Assembly (NCBI RefSeq): GCF_000284515.1
Contig: NC_017668.1
Location: 1,178,001-1,242,000 of the forward strand
Direction: 5' to 3'
Origin: Halobacillus halophilus DSM 2266
GTDB lineage: Bacteria; Bacillota; Bacilli; Bacillales; Halobacillaceae
DNA length: 64,000 bases
In this document: positions 60,800 to 64,000 of the stretch, piece after piece
How the letters are laid out: every line of letters starts with the position of its first letter
Position numbering within the stretch: position 1 is the stretch's first letter
Translations under genes and position numbers: made by a program
Notes under the pieces: model-generated
What the model was told of the DNA's origin: nothing
Databases searched by the model: none
What the model saw: only the letters and a program-made list of their open reading frames with translations

Positions 60800-61412
60800 C
60801 AAGAAAAGCTCCCGTTTGTTTAAGACTCAGTTTCGAGACAATTGGGTCCTTTACGTTAAATGGAGGAGGGCTGGTGGGGAAATAACTCGCTTTCCTATGG
60901 CCCTACACGACGTGGGGTCGATCGACGTTGCCACAGGACGTGGCGATCTTAGTCGATCCTCCTTTTTACGTTGAGCTTCCTCGCTCGTTTCACTCCCTGC
61001 GGGATCTCACCTAGTTCCTTCTCCCATGGGAGTCTCGTCATTTCCCCACCAATCAACTCTAATTTTGCGAACGGACCCTTCTTTAGAAGGGCAGGTGTTG
61101 GACTTAATCCTTTCTAAATCCAGTGGTATCAGACCTTTTCTATCAAAACTTAGAGAAAACAGGAACTCATGGCATGATTTTTATATATCCTTTCCAAGTG
61201 ATTTTTGCCAATGTTTCGAGCCTCTCATTTCAGCAAGGTCCGGAGGGGGACGATGAAGACTCCTGTGGGATAAACATGATCGGTAAGATCCCGGAAGGCG
61301 AAGCCTGAGGAAGCTTACCACATGCCCACGGAAAGCGAAATCGTCCCCCGCAGGACCTTCACTGTGAACCAATATCTCGAATTCGAGTCTTCAACTATTC
61401 GGCCCTATTGTT
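60800..61412. repeat. intergenic repeat R9 (longest, with cassette)
   Basis: Termini at 60821-60840 and 61373-61392, core 572 bp; outer flanks AAGCTCCCGTTTG and TTCGGCCCTATTGT. The left module carries the cassette at 60923-60953 that is identical for 31 bases to R2 8103-8133. The central spacer (~61070-61230) is nearly identical to that of R7. It lies between liaR and bdbC. Confidence 0.9.
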
Positions 61413-61519
61413 CAATAACTTTTATGAAAAGTAAACAGTAACGTTTACAATGCCAGGCAAGTAAAAAAAGAAATATTAAGCTTTTATAGAGTACGAGTTG
61501 ATACGTTCTCGACACCCGT

Positions 61520-61545
61520 AAAGCCACTTCGTGTGGCTTTTTTGC
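61520..61545 (+). terminator. intrinsic terminator upstream of bdbC
   Basis: AAAGCCAC / GTGGCTTT around TTCGT, followed by TTTTG. It has no gene immediately upstream except liaR beyond repeat R9, so it would end a transcript that has crossed R9. Confidence 0.8.
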
Positions 61546-61593
61546 GTTTCTGTGACAACTTTGTGATAAGTGCAGATTAGAGGTAAAACTATT

Positions 61594-61621
61594 TTGTTTT
61601 CGAAACAATCCCTAGTATAAT
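61594..61621 (+). promoter_or_regulatory. sigma-A promoter of bdbC
   Basis: TTGTTT, a 16-base spacer, TATAAT, ~34 bases before the bdbC start. Confidence 0.65.
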
Positions 61622-61654
61622 ATCAAGTTAGAGAGGTAGAAAGGAAAATGACGA

Positions 61655-62062
61655 ATGAAGGCGAATCATGAAAATCGATTGTTTATCATTTGGGCGGCCG
61701 CGCTTACCGCCACAGCAGGAAGCTTATTCTTTTCAGAGGTTCTTGGCTATGAACCTTGTGAGCTATGCTGGTACCAGCGTATCCTCATGTATCCACTTGT
61801 GATTATATATGGGGTCGGACTGGTTAAGAAAAATTCAGCTATGACACTGCCGGGGCTCATTCTCAGCGGGATTGGGGTCATTGTTTCGCTGTATCATTAC
61901 TTAATGCAGAAAGTTCCCGCGATAGGAGCAGGGGATGCTTGTGGACTGGTTCCGTGTAATGTACAGTACATTAATATTTTTGGCTTTATTACCATTCCAT
62001 TTCTGGCAGGAACCGCATTTATTATTATTTTTATCACACATCTATTGATGGTAAGGAAGTAA
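61655..62062 (+). CDS. bdbC: thiol-disulfide oxidoreductase, DsbB/BdbC family
   Basis: A 135-residue membrane protein with four hydrophobic segments. The first redox pair is EPCELCW near residue 35; the second pair lies in DACGLVPC near residue 100. This is the BdbC arrangement: it reoxidises an extracytoplasmic thiol-disulfide partner and passes electrons to quinone. The partner is presumably the thioredoxin-like protein encoded 13 bp downstream. AAAGGAAAATGACGA precedes the ATG. Confidence 0.92.
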   Translation: MKANHENRLFIIWAAALTATAGSLFFSEVLGYEPCELCWYQRILMYPLVIIYGVGLVKKNSAMTLPGLILSGIGVIVSLYHYLMQKVPAIGAGDACGLVPCNVQYINIFGFITIPFLAGTAFIIIFITHLLMVRK

Positions 62063-62075
62063 AGGGGAATTTAAT

Positions 62076-62573
62076 ATGAAGAAAAAAATGGTCATTTTTG
62101 GTACAGGCTTGGCTGTATTGATCGCTGTATTGATCTTTGTAGTGAACTACCAAAATAGTCAGAAGACAGCCGACAATCCTTATGGTAAGGACAACCTCAA
62201 TCAAGCAACGATTGATCAGCTGGATAACGAGAATTATCAAAACCAAATTCAACCTGACGAACTAGAAGAACAAATAGAATCAGGCGAAGAAACAACCGTT
62301 TATTTTTATAGCCCTACTTGTGTTCATTGTCAGCGTACGACCCCTGTCGTTGTGCCGATGACTCAGGAGCTTGGCGTTGATATGAAGAAAATGAATCTGC
62401 TTGAGTTTGAAGATCAATGGGACAAATATGGCATTGAAGGAACGCCGACCATCGTTCATTTTGAGAATGGTGAAGAAGCGGCACGGATTTCAGGCGAACA
62501 GCCCGTAACCACTTTTGATAACTTTTTCCGTCAAGAAGTTTTAGATGAGGAGTCCGGACAGGCAGGAGAATAA
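62076..62573 (+). CDS. membrane-anchored thioredoxin-like protein, likely BdbC partner
   Basis: A 165-residue protein. One N-terminal membrane anchor (residues ~5-24, VIFGTGLAVLIAVLIFVVNY) and a linker lead to an extracytoplasmic thioredoxin fold with active site TCVHCQRT; the cis-Pro is in EGTPTIVHF. It occupies the place of BdbD in bdbDC pairs but is a simple thioredoxin rather than DsbA with a helical insert. It may help disulfide formation in pseudopilins, competence or secreted proteins. AAGGGGAATTTAAT precedes the ATG. Confidence 0.87.
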   Translation: MKKKMVIFGTGLAVLIAVLIFVVNYQNSQKTADNPYGKDNLNQATIDQLDNENYQNQIQPDELEEQIESGEETTVYFYSPTCVHCQRTTPVVVPMTQELGVDMKKMNLLEFEDQWDKYGIEGTPTIVHFENGEEAARISGEQPVTTFDNFFRQEVLDEESGQAGE

Positions 62574-62605
62574 AAAAAGTGAGCGGCACTGTCCGCTCAC
62601 TTTTC
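62573..62605. terminator. bidirectional intrinsic terminator
   Basis: AAAAGTGAGCGG / CCGCTCACTTTT stem with an eight-base loop, between convergent genes. Confidence 0.92.
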
Positions 62606-62607
62606 GT

Positions 62608-63111
62608 TTATTCCTCTAACTGAAGCATTTGATACTTGGTAATGTAGGCCTCTCCATCAATAAATGAAGGTTTTTTCTCGTGCTTTGGTCCTGAATTTTT
62701 GTGGGCTTGTTCGAAGGATTGAGAGTTCTTCCAATCTTCAAAGTCCTGAGCATTGCGCCATTGAGTCAGCACCACGTACGTATTGCCTTTGACAGGTCTC
62801 AGAATTCGGATCGCTTGAAAGCCTTCCATATTCTCAACATTCCCTGCACGATTTTTGAAGCGGTCCTCAAATACAGGACGTCCTTCGTCAGCTACAGGAA
62901 TATTATTCATAACGACGTATCCCTTAGGTTGAAGGCTGCCAACGGAGTCTACAATTTCGTACTCGCGTCCTTCTTCAAAAATTGAATTATCTCCTTCGTA
63001 ATAAGCCACTGTTTTATCCTGGTCCTGCATAAATAAGAGGTGAGCATCTGGGTGTTGTTTGTCTAATTTAGCTAAGTAATTCAAAGTGCCATTTGTCATC
63101 GAAACTTTCAT
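62608..63111 (-). CDS. hmoB: heme-degrading monooxygenase HmoB-like
   Basis: A 167-residue protein. The C-terminal half is an antibiotic-biosynthesis monooxygenase (ABM) fold, ending FEQAHKNSGP with the His that ligates heme in IsdG/HmoB. ENMEGFQAIRILRPVKGNTY and VVLTQWRNAQDFEDWKNS are family-typical. The N-terminal half is a second, degenerate ABM-like domain as in HmoB (YhgC). It opens heme to release iron. Neighbour of pbpF, as in B. subtilis. Confidence 0.88.
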   Translation of the reverse strand: MKVSMTNGTLNYLAKLDKQHPDAHLLFMQDQDKTVAYYEGDNSIFEEGREYEIVDSVGSLQPKGYVVMNNIPVADEGRPVFEDRFKNRAGNVENMEGFQAIRILRPVKGNTYVVLTQWRNAQDFEDWKNSQSFEQAHKNSGPKHEKKPSFIDGEAYITKYQMLQLEE

Positions 63112-63208
63112 AATGGATGTCTCCTTTCCAACATTAATTTCAGTTTAGCAATTGAAATGGTGAACCCGCAAGTTTGAAAGAGATTGCACAAGAAAGGGTG
63201 CATATAAG

Positions 63209-64000
63209 TTGAAACAATATGATTATCTTAAGCCAATCCAGCGTGCGGCAAGACGTGTGCGATGGGCTGGCATAATCCTCGCTATCCTGGTCATGGCCGG
63301 TGTGTTAGGTTATATAACCATCTTGTTTGGAGGACGTTTAGTCGTTAGTGAAGAAGATCTGGTATTAGACGAAAAAACGTTTGTCGAAACAAAAGATGGA
63401 GAGGTCATTGAAGAGATTTACACGAAAAACAGGGAAATTATCGATCTATCCGATGTACCTGACCACGTGCAGCAAGCGTTTGTGGCGATTGAAGACAGTC
63501 GCTTCTACGAACATTCCGGAATTGATTTTAAATCGATTGTCCGGGCCGTCTATAAAGACATCATCGCTATGGCGAAGGTCGAAGGAGCCAGTACCATTAC
63601 ACAACAGCTGGCCAAAAATATATCTTTATCCAATGATAAGACGTGGATGAGAAAGACGAAAGAAGTTATGGCCGCTATTTATCTGGAGCGGAATTTTACA
63701 AAAGATGAAATTTTGGAACTTTACCTAAATCGGATCTATTTTGGAGAAGGTGTTTATGGAATTGAGGCCGCTGCCGAGCATTATTTTCAAAGTCCAGCTT
63801 CAGAACTTACAGTAGCTGAAGGCGCGCTGCTTGCTGGTATGCCGAAAGCTCCGAATTCTTATTCCCCTTTTGACAATCCGGAAGAAGCGAAAGAACGGCG
63901 CAACCTTGTTCTTTCGCGGATGAACGACACAGGAAGTATATCGGCTGCCGATATGAAGAGCTATCAGGGTGCGACTCTGGGAGCCGAAGAAGATGAATCT
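63209..64000 (+). CDS. pbpF: penicillin-binding protein, class A (PbpF), partial
   Basis: The reading frame is open to the window end (264 codons seen). A cytoplasmic tail and one membrane segment (residues ~22-45, GIILAILVMAGVLGYITILF) lead to the glycosyltransferase domain: AIEDSRFYEHSGID with the catalytic Glu, GASTITQQLAKNISLS, and LNRIYFGEGVYGIEAAA. The transpeptidase domain would lie beyond the window. TTG start, with GAAAGGGTG ~9 bases upstream. Gene order after hmoB supports PbpF. Confidence 0.9.
   Translation, partial: MKQYDYLKPIQRAARRVRWAGIILAILVMAGVLGYITILFGGRLVVSEEDLVLDEKTFVETKDGEVIEEIYTKNREIIDLSDVPDHVQQAFVAIEDSRFYEHSGIDFKSIVRAVYKDIIAMAKVEGASTITQQLAKNISLSNDKTWMRKTKEVMAAIYLERNFTKDEILELYLNRIYFGEGVYGIEAAAEHYFQSPASELTVAEGALLAGMPKAPNSYSPFDNPEEAKERRNLVLSRMNDTGSISAADMKSYQGATLGAEEDES

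Noticed and set aside
2354-61412. Dispersed repeats as a CRISPR array
   Set aside because: Copies are kilobases apart, hundreds of bases long and palindromic, with no short regularly spaced repeats and no cas genes.

Overview
The window looks like chromosomal DNA of a low-to-moderate G+C, endospore-forming, probably moderately halophilic member of the Bacillaceae; Halobacillus or a close relative is my inference. The reasons are an alpha/beta-type small acid-soluble spore protein, Spore_YhaL, ScoC/Hpr, sigma-B, sigma-E, sigma-G and sigma-K type promoter sequences, intrinsic terminators with strong Shine-Dalgarno sites, and a complete OpuA glycine-betaine transporter with an OpcR/GbsR-type regulator. 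From about 30 kb to the right end the gene order follows the Bacillus subtilis yhe-yha-ecs-yhg region: yheB, yheA, yhaR, yhaQ-yhaP, yhaO-yhaN, yhaM, yhaL, prsA, scoC, yhaH, trpP, hit, ecsA-ecsB-ecsC, yhaA, hmoB (yhgC), pbpF. Family-specific genes are interleaved with it: GbsR-like regulators, opuA, a ferritin-like protein, liaFSR and a bdbC thiol-oxidase pair.

Layout. 0-13 kb: acetyltransferases, a SulP anion transporter with a universal stress protein, an ABC exporter, maa, a methionine aminopeptidase, a cold-shock protein and several hydrolases. 12.5-16.7 kb: an NhaC-family antiporter behind a tyrosine-type T-box, azlCD and a Gly/Pro-rich protein with a sigma-K-like promoter. 16.7-30 kb: a CDF metal exporter, WrbA behind a sigma-B promoter, an IDEAL-domain protein, a VanY-type carboxypeptidase, a UMF1 transporter, a Zn-dependent phospholipase-like protein, fumarase, SASP, MsmX with a PucR-type neighbour, and a CstR-like persulfide sensor. 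30-43 kb: the yhe/yha block, including the YhaO-YhaN nuclease/ATPase pair and YhaM. An IS3-family element sits exactly inside the shared terminator of yhaL and prsA. 43-57 kb: exoprotein and osmoprotection functions (prsA, scoC, opuA) and the trpP-hit-ecs cluster. 57-64 kb: ferritin-like protein, LiaFSR envelope stress system, BdbC with a thioredoxin partner, HmoB and the start of pbpF, which runs off the window.

The most unusual structure is a family of nine non-coding intergenic repeats, called R1-R9 here. All are bounded by the same ~20-bp inverted termini. Six are ~0.5-0.57 kb and hold two homologous, inversely oriented, highly palindromic modules; three are ~0.12-0.16 kb short forms. They carry no transposase, lie only between genes, occur in both orientations and are mosaic. 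One splits ecsB from ecsC. I regard them as a MITE-like or structured-RNA repeat family. Other regulatory sequences read directly from the DNA are a TRAP-type array of GAG/TAG triplets over the trpP start, a cre box before msmX, sigma-B promoters for wrbA and the ferritin-like gene, and an unrecognised promoter-to-terminator transcription unit at 24.2-24.35 kb.
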